Of a stretch of 64,000 bases of DNA, positions 1-13,149 are shown one piece after another. The notes under the pieces are model-generated. The model was not told the origin of the DNA and did no database searches. It saw nothing but the letters and a program-made list of their open reading frames with translations. The DNA is from Hordeum vulgare subsp. vulgare (Eukaryota; Streptophyta; Magnoliopsida; Poales; Poaceae). A program made the position numbers and the translations under genes. The stretch spans positions 554,035,763-554,099,762 of the forward strand of contig NC_058524.1 of assembly GCF_904849725.1 (NCBI RefSeq), read 5' to 3'. Numbering within the stretch: position 1 is the first letter of the stretch; the number at the start of each line of letters is the position of its first letter.

Positions 1-1647
1 AAAGCACTCCCCAGTAATGAGACTAGAAGAATGTTGTTGATGGCCCACCAGCGCGTGGGTTCGCATCAGTTTTTGAGGGTAGAGTATTCGACCCAAATTT
101 GTTGATCGCCTATAGGAGGTGAGAAAATACTCTCGAGTATTAGCAGCTGAATTTGTCGGATTCAACCATACCTAAAAGATTAGTATCTGCAAGCACAGTA
201 GTAACAGCAAAGTGGTATGATAACAACGGTATCAGAAGCGATCTGTTGACGGTAGACTATTCCTAACGATTGTATCAATGGCGCCTCCGTTGTCGCGTTG
301 ACGGAAGTTGTCAATTCCCGTCAACGGTCAGCGAAAAAGTATAGTAGCAGGTAGCGGCAGTGTAACGAGTAACATCAATGGCAAGGAACGGCAGTAGTGA
401 CAGTAGTAGCTAGTAGCAAAAGTAGCAAGCGACAGTAGTAGCAACAGTAGCAGCAGAGCAAAACAAGTAACAACAGTAGCAACAATAGTAGCATCAGCAG
501 CAGAGCAAGACAAGTAAAAGCAGCATTAGGACAAACTCGTAGGCAATGGGTCGGTGATTTGTTTGGATAATATTCATCGTGCAACAGCTATAACAGGAGA
601 GATATGTGGCTAGCTCCCGTTTGTCAATGTGATGTAGGCATGCATTCCGTGTGTCGTCATACGTGCTTAGGGAAAAGAACTTGCATGACATCTATTGTCC
701 ATCCCTCCCGTGGCAGCGGGGTCCAAAAGGAAACTACGGGATATTAAGGTTCTCCATTTAATAAAGAACCGGACCAACGCATTAGCACTTGGTGAACACA
801 TGAACTCCTCAAATTATGGTCATCACCGGGAGTGGTTCCGGTTATTGTCACTCCGGGGTTGCCGGATCATAACACATAGTAGGTAACTACAACTTGCAAG
901 ATCGGATCTAAAACACACATATATTGGTGATAACATAATAATTTAGATCTGAAATCATGGCACTCGGGCCCTAGTTACAAGCATTAAGCATGGCAAAGTA
1001 GTAGCAACATCAATCTCATAACATAGTGGATACTAGGGATCAATCCCCATCAAAACTAACTCGATTACATGATAGATCTCATCCTACTCATCACCGCCCA
1101 GCGAGCACACGAATAGATTACTCATGAACGACGAAGAGCTTCATGGAATTGGAGAGGGAAGAAGGTTGATGATGACGATGGCGATGATTTCCCCTCTCCG
1201 GAGCCCAAAACGGACTCCAGATCTGCCCTCCGGATGAAGAACAGGATGTGGCGGCGCCTCCGTATCGCAAACGCGATGAAATCTTATCTCTTGATTTTTT
1301 TTGGGACGAAAGGCAACTTATAGAGCTGGAGTTGGGGGCGGCAAGTGCGTGTGGGCCCCACAAGCCTACCCACCGCCACCAGGGGGTGGTGGCGGAGCAG
1401 GGGCTTGTGGCCCACTGGCCCACCCCGTGAGGTGGAACTTGGTGTAGATATTTTTGATATTTTCGAAAACTGCTCCCCGTAAATTTTCAAGACGTTTGGA
1501 GAACTTTGATTTCTGCACAAAAATAACACCAAGGCAATTATGCTGAAAACAGCGTCAGTCCAGGTTAGTTCCATTCAAATCATGCAAATTATAGTCCAAA
1601 ACAAGGGCGAAAAAGTTTGGAAAAGTAGATACGATGGAGACGTATCA
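1..1647 (-). mobile_element. 5' LTR of an Athila-lineage Ty3/gypsy retrotransposon, element running off the left edge
   Basis: The LTR spans about 35-1647 and is read on the minus strand: it ends in GACGTATCA on the right and begins near TGTTGATGG on the left. It is clearly the same family as the LTR at 62314-63758, with collinear similarity over most of its length. Positions 1-34 correspond to the primer-binding-site side of that LTR, but the site is decayed (CCAGTAATGAGACTAG against CTGGCAACGGCACTAG). So the internal region lies to the left and this is the 5' LTR. Against the right-hand copy it carries about 150 extra bases near 214-363. A TATA box on the minus strand lies at 1317-1323, with a GC-rich inverted repeat upstream of it. 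The TSD would be 1648-1652, but its partner is outside the window. Confidence 0.75.
1317..1413 (-). promoter_or_regulatory. LTR core promoter: inverted repeat plus TATA box
   Basis: On the minus strand a TATA-like CTATAAG lies at 1323-1317. Upstream of it is a hairpin with perfect inner arms of 9 bp (1373-1381 and 1387-1395, CCGCCACCA and TGGTGGCGG around five G) and an imperfect outer pair near 1355-1365 and 1403-1413. The distance from stem centre to TATA centre is about 64 bp, as in the other LTR copies of this lineage. Confidence 0.55.
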
Positions 1648-2008
1648 TCAGCCGCGACAACCACGGAGCTGGAGTAGGCGCCAAGGACCGGGCCTCGCGA
1701 GGCGCCCCTCATACGCGAAGAAGCCATGCAAGGTAATTTTTTGGGTTCACTGCTCTAGGGAATGCCTGCTGACTGCAGAAACTTCAGGTGCTCATGGCAT
1801 GCTCCTGCCAATCATATCATTTACTCATGTTTCTATAACTTGTGCTGCATCCATTCGGCGACATGACATCTTGCCTTGCTTGCATCTTCGGGTGATCTAT
1901 CCCCCCGCTCGGGGGCTCCGGCCGGTGCGCGTTGCCCCGACGCGGTGAATGGGGAGGCCCCGCGGCTCCCCAGGACCACTACCAACATGATGAAAGGGGG
2001 GGCCACTT

Positions 2009-2441
2009 GAGCGTCAAAGGGGTGCTCCTGAGCATCGTGCCTCAGGGGCCTTACCGGTCACAAGGCCACCTGCCTCCCTTGATATCGTCCACGGACATTC
2101 GGTCGTTATCACGGGTGGCAGGGCTTGACCCCATACCTGAGATCGTCCATAGGTCGCAAGCAACAGTGGTTGGGAAATGTGCGGGACCGGGTCCTGGCGA
2201 CACAAATTCTCTTGAGCATCAAAGGGGGGCTCCTGAGCATCGAGCCTAAGGGGCTTTACCGATCATAAGGCCACCTGCCACCCTTGATATCGTCCACGGA
2301 CATTCGGTCGTTATCAGGGGTGGTAGGGCTTGACCCCGTAGCTACATCCGTTCACTCAATCACACGCAACGGCGGTTGGGAAATGTGCGGGACTGGATCT
2401 TAGCGACGCAGAGCCGCTCAAACGTTAAAGGGGGCTTCTGA
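2009..2441 (+). repeat. Tandem repeat, about 205 bp unit, 2.1 copies
   Basis: Unit 1 is 2009-2213 and unit 2 is 2214-2418; a partial third unit starts at 2419. Each begins GAGC(G/A)TCAAAGGGG and contains the shared blocks GATATCGTCCACGGACATTC and GGTTGGGAAATGTGCGGGAC. The copies have drifted by substitutions and small indels. Open frames through this region are products of the repeat, not genes. Confidence 0.75.
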
Positions 2442-2622
2442 GCTGTTTTTCGGCCGTCTCGGGTAGCTGTTGAATTTCTTTCCGTAGAAGTGACCCTATG
2501 CTCTGAGTTGTTTCTCAACCGTCTTAGGGAACTACTACTTTCTTCTTATCGACATTGTCTCATGCTCTGAGCTTCTTTTCAGCCGTCTTGAGTCGGGGTT
2601 GAGTTACTCCAATAATGCCCCA
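2437..2622 (+). repeat. Tandem repeat, about 64 bp unit, three copies
   Basis: Three diverged units start at 2437, 2502 and 2566. Each opens TCTGAG(C/T)T and then has a (T)TTC(G/T)(G/C)(C/A)CGTCT block. The array directly follows the 205 bp array and probably belongs to the same non-coding retroelement interior. Confidence 0.6.
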
Positions 2623-5121
2623 GATCTGAGTTGTAAAAACCTTCTGGTGGCTACTGGTTTATTTGCCGGTTTTATCCAAGGTTCAAATGGTCGTTACCCT
2701 ATAGCTACCACTTGTTAAGTAATATGCCTGCCAAAATATTGTACCTGGCAGCACCCATGGTCATCCAAGGAATCATGAACACATCAGGCCAAGCTCTTTT
2801 AACTAAGGATCCATGCAATGAGAACTATAATGAAGGAGCAAGATTGGCCATATATGTATGATAATGGTTGCAAGATCAACATGGTACAGATACTCAAAAC
2901 AGTCTGGTTCGATACCAATCACCGTGGGTACACACCCATGGGGCTATTCCATTTGCAAGGACCATATATCAAGTGAACCCGCTCGGCCCAACCAAATATG
3001 ATCAGAATCGTCAGAAGGGGATATTCGAATTTGTGAGGGCGACTTAGCAGTTCGATTGTCGCAACAATGTTAAAGCATTACATGGCCTACTATTCACCTA
3101 AGGATGTCGACAAACGGAACGACCAGAATGTTGGACGACAACCTCGGAGCATGTGTCCTCACGTATGGGAATCAGTCAAAGGATAGCCTGACATGAGCAA
3201 GATCTTTCTACCATAAACTCTGTCAGTCAAGTCACCATACATAAATGGATGGAAGTCAGAGTAACATATGAGGATCCAGAGAAACAAACCACCTCGAAGC
3301 CACGCAATGAATCAGATAACCCAGCAGGAGCATCGTACCAAGGCAAAAAGGAAACGTGAGTTGGAAACGGTTTCCTCAAGTGGGGATATTCATGCTTGAA
3401 CCCTGAGCAACCAAATCTCGAGGACGAGATTTCTTTAAGGGGGTAGGTTTGTAACACCCTGGATTTTGCCCATTTCTTTTTCTTTCGATTTTGGTCTGGA
3501 TTTGCTTTTCTGTGGCTAGGTAGTTTTGGAACCTAAAGGATCACCCTTGATTTCTCTTCCCTAGTGACTTGCCAACCTACAAACCATCCCAAGACCTTGT
3601 CATTTCCATCTTGAGCCAATCCCAATAATATTTTCCCTGGGAATATTCCTTTTTCTATTAAAGGAATAACCCTCTTGCTTTGGGTTGTGAAGGAACCCAC
3701 ATTTCTATCATTCCAAAAATTCCCAAATAATTCTCATAAATCTCTTGGGTCATATCTTCCTCAGATATGACAAAAATTCTTCCTTGTCATGTTCAAAAAT
3801 ATTCCTCAAATATTCCTTTTCTAAATATGCCCTAGCTCTCAAGTTGTGAAGCAAGTACTCTTTTTATCTGCTTGGTTGCTCTCAAAATTTGTGGTCACTC
3901 TTTCCTATTTATATAATTGCCTCATGACAAAATTCAACCTCATTTGGCTAGTAAATATTTCTTGGCAAATTTCCAAAGTTTCTGATCCACATGAAGCTTT
4001 GTGAAACAAGTACTAGCTAAGAGTATGCAAATGAGTTGAAAGTTTGCCATGATCTCAATATGCTCAAATCATGACTCTCCACCAAATTTGAGCATCATCC
4101 CATCTTCTATGTGACCACAACATCAAATCTTTGTCTCTGGTCATTATTTTGGATTGTGAAGCAACTGTACTCTATGTTGCTCCATAATTTCTGAAATTTT
4201 ACCACGACATTCTCCTACCTATAAAACATCTCTCCACCAAATTTGAGCTCATCCAATCTAATCATTTCTCGTCAGCTATTTCTCTAAAATTCTGATCAGT
4301 AGGATGTTGTGTGAAGGAAGTACCACTTTGGTTTATCCAGATGGTATGAAATTTATACAGTGTCTTCATATGCCAAAATAACTAGCCTCCTCCAAATTTC
4401 AGCTCCATCCCTGTGGATATGTGAGTGCCACATCAATATTTGTATTCTGGACCAGATTGGTCAGTTGCAAAGCAACTATATTGAATCTTGGTCCTTTGCT
4501 TCTCAAACTTCCCAGGATTGTAGTACTTCCTACCATAAACCTCCCAGGCATCATATGTTGCCCTTATCTCTTCTCTCCTTATCACAGTGATATGCCCAAG
4601 TTTGTTGCAGCAAACTTCCAGTGCAGCCTCCCATCTCCTCTTGGTTTCTTTTGCCTATCTATCACCTCAGAGGGACTAGTCCTTGGAAGGACTCGCTGCT
4701 AGACAACATGTTGCATGCAAGGGTGCATCGCGTGCGCCAGTTCGCGTGGTTACCACTCCTTTGGCATGCCATATGCACGCTCTGATAGTGGAGCCTTCGG
4801 TCTCGTCTGTTTCCTCCTTTCCCTCGACATCTAGCCATGTCCAATAGCTTCCTCTCGTCGCCTTCCTTCTCCTGGACCCCTCTCCCCTTCCAGTTTCTTC
4901 CTCGCCGCGTCGTGACGACCTCCGCCCCTATTCTGCCCGTGACCGACGTCGCCTTCCTCTTTGTCCTCTTCTTCCCTGGGCTCTTCAGAGCGCTCCCAAG
5001 GCCTCCCCTCTTCCCTCGAAGCCTCCCGACGCCGCAAACGTCCAGCCATGTCGCCCTGGAGCTCCAGTGCGCGGCTAAGCTCGCCACCACGGCCGAGCTT
5101 ATCTGGCGATCTTGCCGCGGC

Positions 5122-5128
5122 TATATAA
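5122..5128 (+). promoter_or_regulatory. TATA box of the long LTR
   Basis: TATATAA lies in a GC-rich context (GGC before, GCCCC after) about 1.67 kb into the LTR. It matches the placement of the TATAAATA box in the related LTR at 11125, about 1.64 kb into that one. Confidence 0.5.
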
Positions 5129-7041
5129 GCCCCTCCCCGCATCCTCCCGAGCTCATCATCGCCCTCACTGCACTCCTTTACCCCTGCCCAGCATCTTGCC
5201 CGAGCCGGAGAAGCTCTCTCCGCTGCCTATCGCCGCCATGGCCGTCTCCATCCTCCTCCGAAATTCGCGTGCTCTTGGCCCTCTCCGCCTCCACCGAGTC
5301 CACTACTGGACGCAGTGCTCACCGGTGACCTCGTCCGTGCCATCCCTATAGGCCCTTGCCCACCGGAGCCCCAACATCGCCCGGACCAGGTGCCCTCTGT
5401 TTTCGTCCATCGTCACGTCCCCGGCCACCCCCGAGGCCATGCTTCTCCCCTCTGGACGCGGCGGTCACCGGTGATCCCATCCATGCCCTCGCCCATGTCG
5501 TTGCACCACCGACGGGTCGGAGGCCTGCCAGAGCCAGGCCTCTGCTGTGGCATCGGGCAGAAGGAGGGAGTAGGATGAAGAAGAGGGAAGGAGGGGAGAA
5601 AGGGACCCGACAGGTGGGCCCCGACCCTACCTGTCGGTGAGAGAAGGTTTGTCCAGCTGGGATAAGTGGAGACGCCTCGACCGGGAATTCGTCTTCCCCA
5701 TTGGAAGGCGTATTCCACTTAAGTGTGCAACCGGCCGTGCTGTCAAGGGCCTCTATGTGATTATTTTTCTTACAGATTAGTCCCTGGCAGTCAAACCCAT
5801 ATACCTTTTTGCACGTAACTCCGATCGAGGTGATTCCAAAACCCACGTCTTTGTCTCATCGAGCCGTCATGATGGTACCATTTTCACTATGTGTTACCAC
5901 AGTGAAAATAACCATTTTTCCCTTGCCCATAAACAGCCCCCTCCCAGAGAGAACTGTTTCCGACAATCAATTTTGCGGACTCTCCGCACTTCTGTCCGAT
6001 GGTTCCTTCACCCCTAGGCAAGCCACAGCCCTCATTTGCATAATTGCATTGCAATATCATAGTTTAATCTATTACTTTAATCGCAATTATAATTATTTGT
6101 AGTATGGATTAGATTATGCAATGTTTGAATAAATTCTTGAATAGGTGACTACCATGTTGAGTACGGGATTGTTAGCAACTAGCATTTTAACCACTAGTTA
6201 CTGCCATGTCGTTGAAGAATACTGTCTATAATTATTTTGGGTTTCATCCATCAGTTGTTGGATATGAATCAATAGCAGTGGCTTGAGCTTATTGTTTATT
6301 GGATCACCATGATATAAGAGTGTCAGCTATGACAGATATATTATTCGGGGATAAGATAATTAGTTGGTTGATCGAGAGTCACCTGTCCGGGCTTATCTCT
6401 GCAGCCACATTTGCCGGTATGGGACGACCTTGACTTGGTCGGATCGCGTGCTCTTTTGTCGTTACCACCAAAGAGGGCAGCTTATGCGCGCGTGCTCCCG
6501 TGGCCCGGTAGGCGGCGATAACCTTGCGAGCCAGTTTATGGTTATCTGTGCACATCCCATTTGGGATAGTTTAGTGTGGCTACGATGGTGGGAGGTGTCA
6601 TGAGGACACAGGGGCCACCCAGGGCAGGACTCTGGGGGAGGATGAATGCCGGTGGTACAATGGGAGAGTCACGGGTCAGGCAGGTTTCGTTGGAGCAACA
6701 CTGGTCCACCCGAATGGTATCATGAGGTCAGATGCTCCATCGTGTGGGTAAAGTGCGCAACCTCTGCAGAATGAAAAATCTATTCGAATAGCTGCGTCCA
6801 TGGTATTGGAGAGCCCGTCCAGACCTCACTAGGTGATCAATCATGACCGTAGTAGTGATAATAATGATGAAAGAACTCGTCTGAGTATGGTAGCAGTTGG
6901 GCATCATGCCGGTGATAAGTCTTGGTGTCCGTCTTGAGGATATTTGCTGAAGGTTCTTGGTGAGATCACGAGTTGGTCACCAGAGTACGGTTAGAGTAGC
7001 CTGGTATAGTTATTTTCAACTATCCCTTCGGTGATGATAAA

Positions 7042-8950
7042 TCTATACTTATATTAATTAGAGACTTTCAAGTAATTCCCACGTTAATTCGAAATTATGA
7101 ACCGTTTATCTGGTGGGACCGAGTTATAACGGTGTAGATTAACCCATGTAATTCTCCCGCAAAAGAAAAACTTACTTTGGTCAAGAAATTAAATAAGAAT
7201 AATCTATCACGATGTTGAACAGTCCAACAAAAAAATTTGGCCCACTCCCACGTTGAACTGTTCGTAAAGAAACAAGACTCCAAAATAGCAGAAATAATGC
7301 GCCGCTCCACGTTGAACTGTTCAACCAAAATAATATGGGTAGAGTCACACGTTAAACTGTTAAACAAGACTGCACTTATATAAAAAAATCATAAATAATG
7401 AGCGGCTCGGCTCATAGGGCCCCCGGTGGAAAAGTGGGATGAAAAAATAAGAAGCCAACACCGTTTCAAACTCTCCGTCTATCAACAAGTTGCATCGTTC
7501 TTTTCTCTCACCATTGAAAAATCTTTCATCTAGCAAACTTACCCAATGAAATCTCCTTTGCCACCGTCTAGCAAACTTCCTCAATGTAGAAAACATGCCC
7601 ATTGGTCCTTCAAAAAGTGAGGCAACCAAGTTGGGGCATGTAGATCCAGGTGTTGTCAAACTCAAATTGAATCAAGAAGGTTGGTTGTTGGATCCAGTGT
7701 GCTCACAAGACTTATCCCATCAAAATTCACTTCCTCATCCAAATCTGCTTCATCTCTCACATTTATATTTTTCCAATTTGTTTTCTCTATTTACAGCTAA
7801 CTGTATCTTTTCTATTAGATGTGGAACCGACTTCTTAATGTAGATCGAGGCATCCGTTTCCTCACTGTTGGTGCGTGCAATTTCACTCAGCACTCATAAT
7901 TTTTCTCTCCGCGAGCGGGTGAGTAATTATTGGCTTGATTTCTCCCGAGTCGATCAACATTGCAGATTGTTCCAATCTATTTTTTTTCGTCCATCAAACC
8001 CAATCTTGCAACGCGTGAATCGTTGAGCTGTTTCTGGCTATGTTCAGGTCACAGGTAGGTATTGATTAATTTATTCAATGTTGATCGATGTTACAGAGAA
8101 ACGTAAGTATTCAACGAGGCACACGTTCTACCTATGCAAGTACGTGCATCGATTATTCCATGAGCAAAAACATGTACGTGGTAAAACTAGGAGTTGCCGG
8201 CTAGCTTAATTGACCCCGATTAGCATAACCCGAGCATGCACACATGCAACATGACAACCACGTGCATGTTATTGTTTTTTTCCACGCAATTGGATGATTC
8301 TCATATGTTTTATTTCCTCTATCTCAAACAAGCTAATTAAGTTTACAGTTGGCGCAAAATTCTATAAAGAGCCTAGCAATCCCTACATTGTTCATCTTTC
8401 ACCCTTTTTTGCTTCATATTAAGGCCAATATACAACATCATATCAATATGGTGTCTAAAAACTTCGTGTATCTTATAATTTTTGTGCTAACAAATGGAAC
8501 CCTCTACAGAAGCAATCTTCCATATACACAGAATCATATACTCCTCTTTTGTTTATCTTAAGTTCAATGGATTTATAATAAACCCGTTAACTTTCAAGTT
8601 AACACATATATGCACTTCTAAAGGTAGTAATAAACAATGAAGTGTCTTAGTATATTTGATACATTTATAGCTAAAGTATGTCTATTTTCATATGCTGATG
8701 ATCGAATTATCTTTGTACAAGAAATGAAGCTTCTAGGCATGATTTGATTTCTTTATTTTCATTGTTTAACTAATATTTCATTTAAACACATGTGCGTAAG
8801 GACAATATATTTGATTGCCATCGCTGTTTGTTGTGTAAAATTTCGGCAAAGCGGGTACTCTCATAATTGTAAACATTGGAAATTCAAATTTACAAAAACC
8901 TGAAATATTAATATCTAAGGTATTTACATATCCTTCAAATGTTTCTCTAG
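7042..8950 (+). mobile_element. Helitron-like insertion (non-autonomous, no coding capacity seen)
   Basis: The sequence between these points is AT-rich and unlike the surrounding LTR. Its left end reads TCTATACTTATATT preceded by A. Its right end reads CTAG followed by T. These are the 5' TC, 3' CTRR and A/T target expected for Helitrons. A short imperfect hairpin (8917-8935, AAGGTAT paired with ATATCCTT) sits 11 bases before CTAG, also as expected. No Rep/helicase frame is present. LTR-like sequence resumes on the right. The exact borders are inferred, because no empty copy is available here. Confidence 0.45.
7204..7365 (+). repeat. Short diverged repeat, ACGTTGAACTGTT motif
   Basis: Within the Helitron-like insert, four variants of (A)CGTTGAACTGTTC recur about every 40-50 bases (near 7211, 7252, 7308 and 7348). 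Intervening sequence is not clearly conserved. Role unknown. Confidence 0.5.
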
Positions 8951-11124
8951 TCTTTACCTAATCCTTATTGCTATGATGTTGTCTTGCCTTAATGTTGATG
9001 TTTGTTGTGAGCTTGCGAGTACATTCAAAGTATTCACCTGGCGTGTCATGCCAGTTTGCAGGTCATGCCATGATTGCGTGCTTGTCGAGGATCCCAAGTT
9101 GCGAGCTAGGATACCCGTTCCAGCCAGAGTCCCTGCGGAGTGGAGTCCACCACCAACGTCGTTGTTCCGTTGCTAGTGTAGAATTACCCTAGGTAGGCGT
9201 AGTATCGCCGTGGTGATGTAATCCAAGAACCCTTGTACCCTTTTCCATAGTAATAAAGAGATGATTTGTTTTATGCCAACGGTGTCGTATTCCAGAGGAC
9301 TTGTCCCTGGGCTGGAATACGGGGTGTTCTAGTTTCCTCTCAGCCGGGGTGCCACATTAGATAGGGATGATGAAACTTGTGGGTGTGCCATGACTTGCGT
9401 GTATCGCTATTTTCGAGATTTGATGATATTTGTGTTGGATAATGATGATGATAATGATGGTATAAATGACGAGACTACTTTATGTCACACCCTGTTTTTC
9501 ACCCCAAGTATTTTTATGTTGCAAAAATCAAAGCTTGTTAAAACTTTTTCAAATAATGTTGTGAGTGCAATGTGAACCCTTGTTTGAGTGAATGCTTGCT
9601 TGTTTGATGACTCAAATCTATGAAAACTTATTATTTTGCTCTCTTCAAAAACCCTTTTTCCTTTATATCAAGATCACCTTCATCATGTTGGGATACACTA
9701 CTAGCTCATGAAGCCAAGTAGCACTTCCAACAAAAGTTGGTGATCTGATCCAAATATTATTTTCATTCATTAAAAACATTAATTGGTGATTTAAAATATT
9801 ATTTTCCTATTTTATATCTATGTCTGTTTCTAAGGGCAGTAATGATATTCCCACAAGGAAAATTGCTTTCCTGCCTTAGAAAATTCTGATTAAATTCATG
9901 GAAGCTCAAAAGGACATATATTTCCCGTATATAAGATTTTCAACCCTATTTTATATTAATATTATTTGAGTAAAACCCTGAAAACCATTTCTGTCTGTTT
10001 TAGCTTTTTGAGATGTTTCCAAAGGAAATTATCTCAATAAAATCCCATAAAATTACAGGAGCCCTTCAAGGCCATATTAGGTGCTCACCTAAAATCTCAC
10101 CTTGATCCAAGGTGGGGAAGTGCACCTAATGAGCCCAAAACCCTCTCTGTCCAGAGTAGAGTTGGAACAACTCTACATTGCAAAGTTTCTCCAATGGAGC
10201 TGAAACTTTGCAGAGGTGTTTAACACCCCAAATGAGGACTCCATACCAAAGATGGGATTTGTGAGACTCTGTTTGGCCACACTCCCTTTGTAAAGGACAG
10301 TACTGGTCATTTGGAGACATTTTCTAGTTTACAAAGCCAAACTTGTTCAATGGAGCTCAGATTTGGTGGAACCCCACGTTTTTACCCCAAGATCAAACCT
10401 GTTAAGTTTCATTTACAGTGGTGGAGTGGAAGCACCCCAAGTCACTGTCGAACACCTACTGTCAGGAAGGTAAAAACCCTCCTAGCCACTGTTTTACCCA
10501 ATGCCAAGGCCCCAAACTTGGTGGGTTAGAGGACCAGAACACCCTGAGCACCCAGTCAATCAGGCCCTCCCCAACTCCAAGCACAAGTGACAAGAACTCC
10601 AATTTGAGCTGCAGGGCAGTACTGGCAACACTAGTGTTCCTTGCTCCCTTGACCAGCTCGAGCTCCCACTAAACCTCAACGGCTAGGCACACTCCCAGCA
10701 ACACTCAGGACATGGAGGGCACGTCCCAAGTGCCCCAGAGCGAGCCAGCATGCCGTGGCATGCCAAAACTATGCTCTGGGCGCGCTGCAGAGAGCCACCA
10801 GCAAGGGGACGACGCTCCGGCCGGTCCCAACCTCCCGAGTTATGTCCAAACGCTCCCCCGACAACCATCCAATGCAAAGCTACCCCAGGGACCCTCTCCC
10901 CCTCGCGCAAGAGCGCAGGCGACGCGTGCCCGTGCGCACCCGACGCGGCCGAGCATGCACGGTCGTTGTAGCTCGACCCCACTCGTTTTCCCTGTGTGGC
11001 CGTTGCACCAAGATGTCCTAAACCACGTCCCGAACTCGTGGTTTCGTGGCCAGCACCTCACTGTGCTCGCACGCGCGCCACGGTGAGTCACCGGCGCGCC
11101 CGAATCAGGTCACCGTCGATGGCC

Positions 11125-11132
11125 TATAAATA
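11125..11132 (+). promoter_or_regulatory. TATA box of the solo LTR
   Basis: TATAAATA within CCTATAAATAGGT, followed by a C-rich region typical of a plant Pol II transcription start. It lies about 1.64 kb into the LTR. Confidence 0.5.
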
Positions 11133-13149
11133 GGTCCCCCCGGCACCCTCCAAGCAGCTTCAGCACAACCAGTAGACACTCCCTAGCCATCCAATCGAGC
11201 TCGCAGAGCTCCGGTGCTCGAGATCGACCGAGGCCACTCCGCCTCGGAGCTCTGGTCGATCTCCGGCTACACGTCGGCTCCTGCGCTGCCCGACCTCCCA
11301 TTACACTCCCCTTGACACCAGGAACATTTCCCCTAACTTTCCCGAGCGAATCCGTGCCCCTAGCCCCTAGTTAAACACCAACCCAAAACCCATCCGCCAC
11401 GGGCGCCTCGTCGCCGGCGACCCAGACCACCTCCGGTGACGTCCCGACCACGAGCAGGTAGGCGGAGGCACGAGGGACCCATTCCCGTTCCTAGACTGGC
11501 CTGAGGACAACGGCAGCCTCGCCGGCGTCCATCTCCACCTCTCTGGCTGGAGGTAGGAGAAGGACCCGACAGGTGGAGCCCACCTGTCGGTGTCCTGGGG
11601 CAGCCAGCGCGCGCAGCCGCTAACGCTGACCCCAGGGGCCCGCAGGTCAGGTTTGAACTTGGCCCGCGCGCGCTTGGTGGCCAGGCGTGCTGGCTGGGCC
11701 GGCTGGATCTGTTCCCCTGGCCTTTTTATTTTATTTTAATCCAGTAACCTAAATGATTTTTATAAAAAGATTTAGCCAGTAGAAAAATATAATTCTTCCA
11801 CCAGTAATTTTCTAAAAATGAGTAGTATTTGATTCTGCAATAGTTGACATTTAACAAAAACGGAAACTATTTTGATATAATAAAATGATATTAAAAAGCA
11901 CTTGTTTGCTTGTGTTTGCTTTTAAATAAATATGCTTAGCTAATAAAACTATAGGAAACATTTTTCAAAATAATAAACTGAATTTATTCAAGCCTTGCAA
12001 CATTTTTTAAAAAAGCACTTTGTGATCTGTTTTAGTGAGAGCTAGTATTTGTTTATTCCTTTCTCGACGGTAGAGTTACCGAGTGACGGAGGATCCGGAG
12101 CGGAAGACCTCGAAGACCCCGGATACCTAGCTGACCAAGGCAAGCAACCCTTTTGCCATGACTTAAGTATATAAAATGATGCATGCTAGAATAGCAAAGT
12201 ACTTTCGTTGCATGAGATCACAGTACCGGTTCATCATTGATATGATGGTACCGAAGGCTTCATCGAAGCACTTGCATGATAGTAATATTATTCACATGGC
12301 TCCTCGGAGCATGAGCATGATGAGCTGATCTTACCATCTACGAGGATCATGCTACTGTCATGCTGACTAGTAGAATTAAAGAATCATTGCATTAAGCTTG
12401 ACCCTACCCCGTGAGGGTCATGTTATACCATGATGACAAGCACATTATCATGAGCAGGATGATGAGTTAAATAAAGAGTTTATGAAAACCCTGTCGGGTG
12501 CCACTAATGCCCGAGGGTGATGATGAGTTGGTGATCACTTTTGGTGAAGTGATGCACCGGTGATTTTGTGTGAGTATGGTTTCGGAAATGGGATTAGATT
12601 TATGATGTGTCGACCGTCCCAACCTTACCAGTACGAGCACGATACCCCTTTATGGGACGGGGCTTTGTTGATTACTCTGGTCGGTGCTAGCAAAGAGCCA
12701 CATTACTAGTGGCAGGAGTAATCGGTGTCACTCTCGTGATGGGGTCATGCCAGGTAGGACGACTATGCCATTATTATGAGTTCCAGGCACACCGTTGGTC
12801 CCTGCATGGTTGATACGGTCCAGAATCGGTGCTTGTAAGACGTACAACATGTGGGCTGGGTACCAATCGAGTGTACCTCTTTGTCTAGTATCGTCAGGGG
12901 AAAGATGATGATCGGGCACTTCCCTCGGGTATATGTGATATACCGCGAGTCGTGGATGACACGGAAGTTTCCCGTTTCTTGTGGGTCCAGCGTACTACCT
13001 CTGTAGAGTGTAAACTATTCGAATAGCCGTGTCCACGGTCAAGGACAGTTGGGTGGTGCTGCTTAAACTACGTCCAGTGTTTCCGCATAAACCAAGTGTG
13101 TGTGTGTGGCGTTAAAAAGGTGTTGTTATGATAATCACAATAATATGAT

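Larger units (their letters stand above)
1648..3449 (+). other. 3' internal tail of a chromovirus-like Ty3/gypsy element, non-coding
   Basis: No usable reading frame is visible. The last 40 bases (about 3410-3449) contain a stretch reading CTCGAGGACGAGATTTCT followed by TTAAGGGGG and a short spacer. In plant chromoviruses of the Tekay type this is the usual end of pol plus the polypurine tract, directly before an LTR starting TGTAACACCC. That is what follows at 3450. The rest holds two tandem-repeat arrays (2009-2441 and 2437-2622) and degenerate sequence. The 5' part of the element and its 5' LTR are absent from the window; the Athila-lineage element on the left has probably inserted into it. 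Confidence 0.55.
3450..9356 (+). mobile_element. 3' LTR of a chromovirus-like retrotransposon, split by a nested insert
   Basis: The LTR starts TGTAACACCC directly after a polypurine tract and ends GGGGTGCCACA at 9356. The likely TSD is TTAGA (9357-9361); the partner copy is not in the window. A TATA box (5122-5128) is followed by a CT- and GC-rich transcribed-looking leader. Near the end, GCGAGTACATTCAAAGTA (about 9015) also occurs near 13420 in the LTR at 9483-13785, so the two LTRs are relatives. Without the 1.9 kb insert at 7042-8950 the LTR would be about 4.0 kb. The open frames around 4660-5850 are GC-rich chance frames in all six readings and I do not call them genes. Confidence 0.65.

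Noticed and set aside
328..691. Leucine- and cysteine-rich frames at the left edge and again at 62420-62690
   Set aside because: They are readings of AGTAGC/AGCAAC low-complexity sequence inside the LTR, different in the two copies.
4660..5850. Several overlapping open frames of 80-166 codons around a TATA box
   Set aside because: They overlap in all frames, lie in the transcribed-leader part of an LTR, and show no motif; treated as chance frames.
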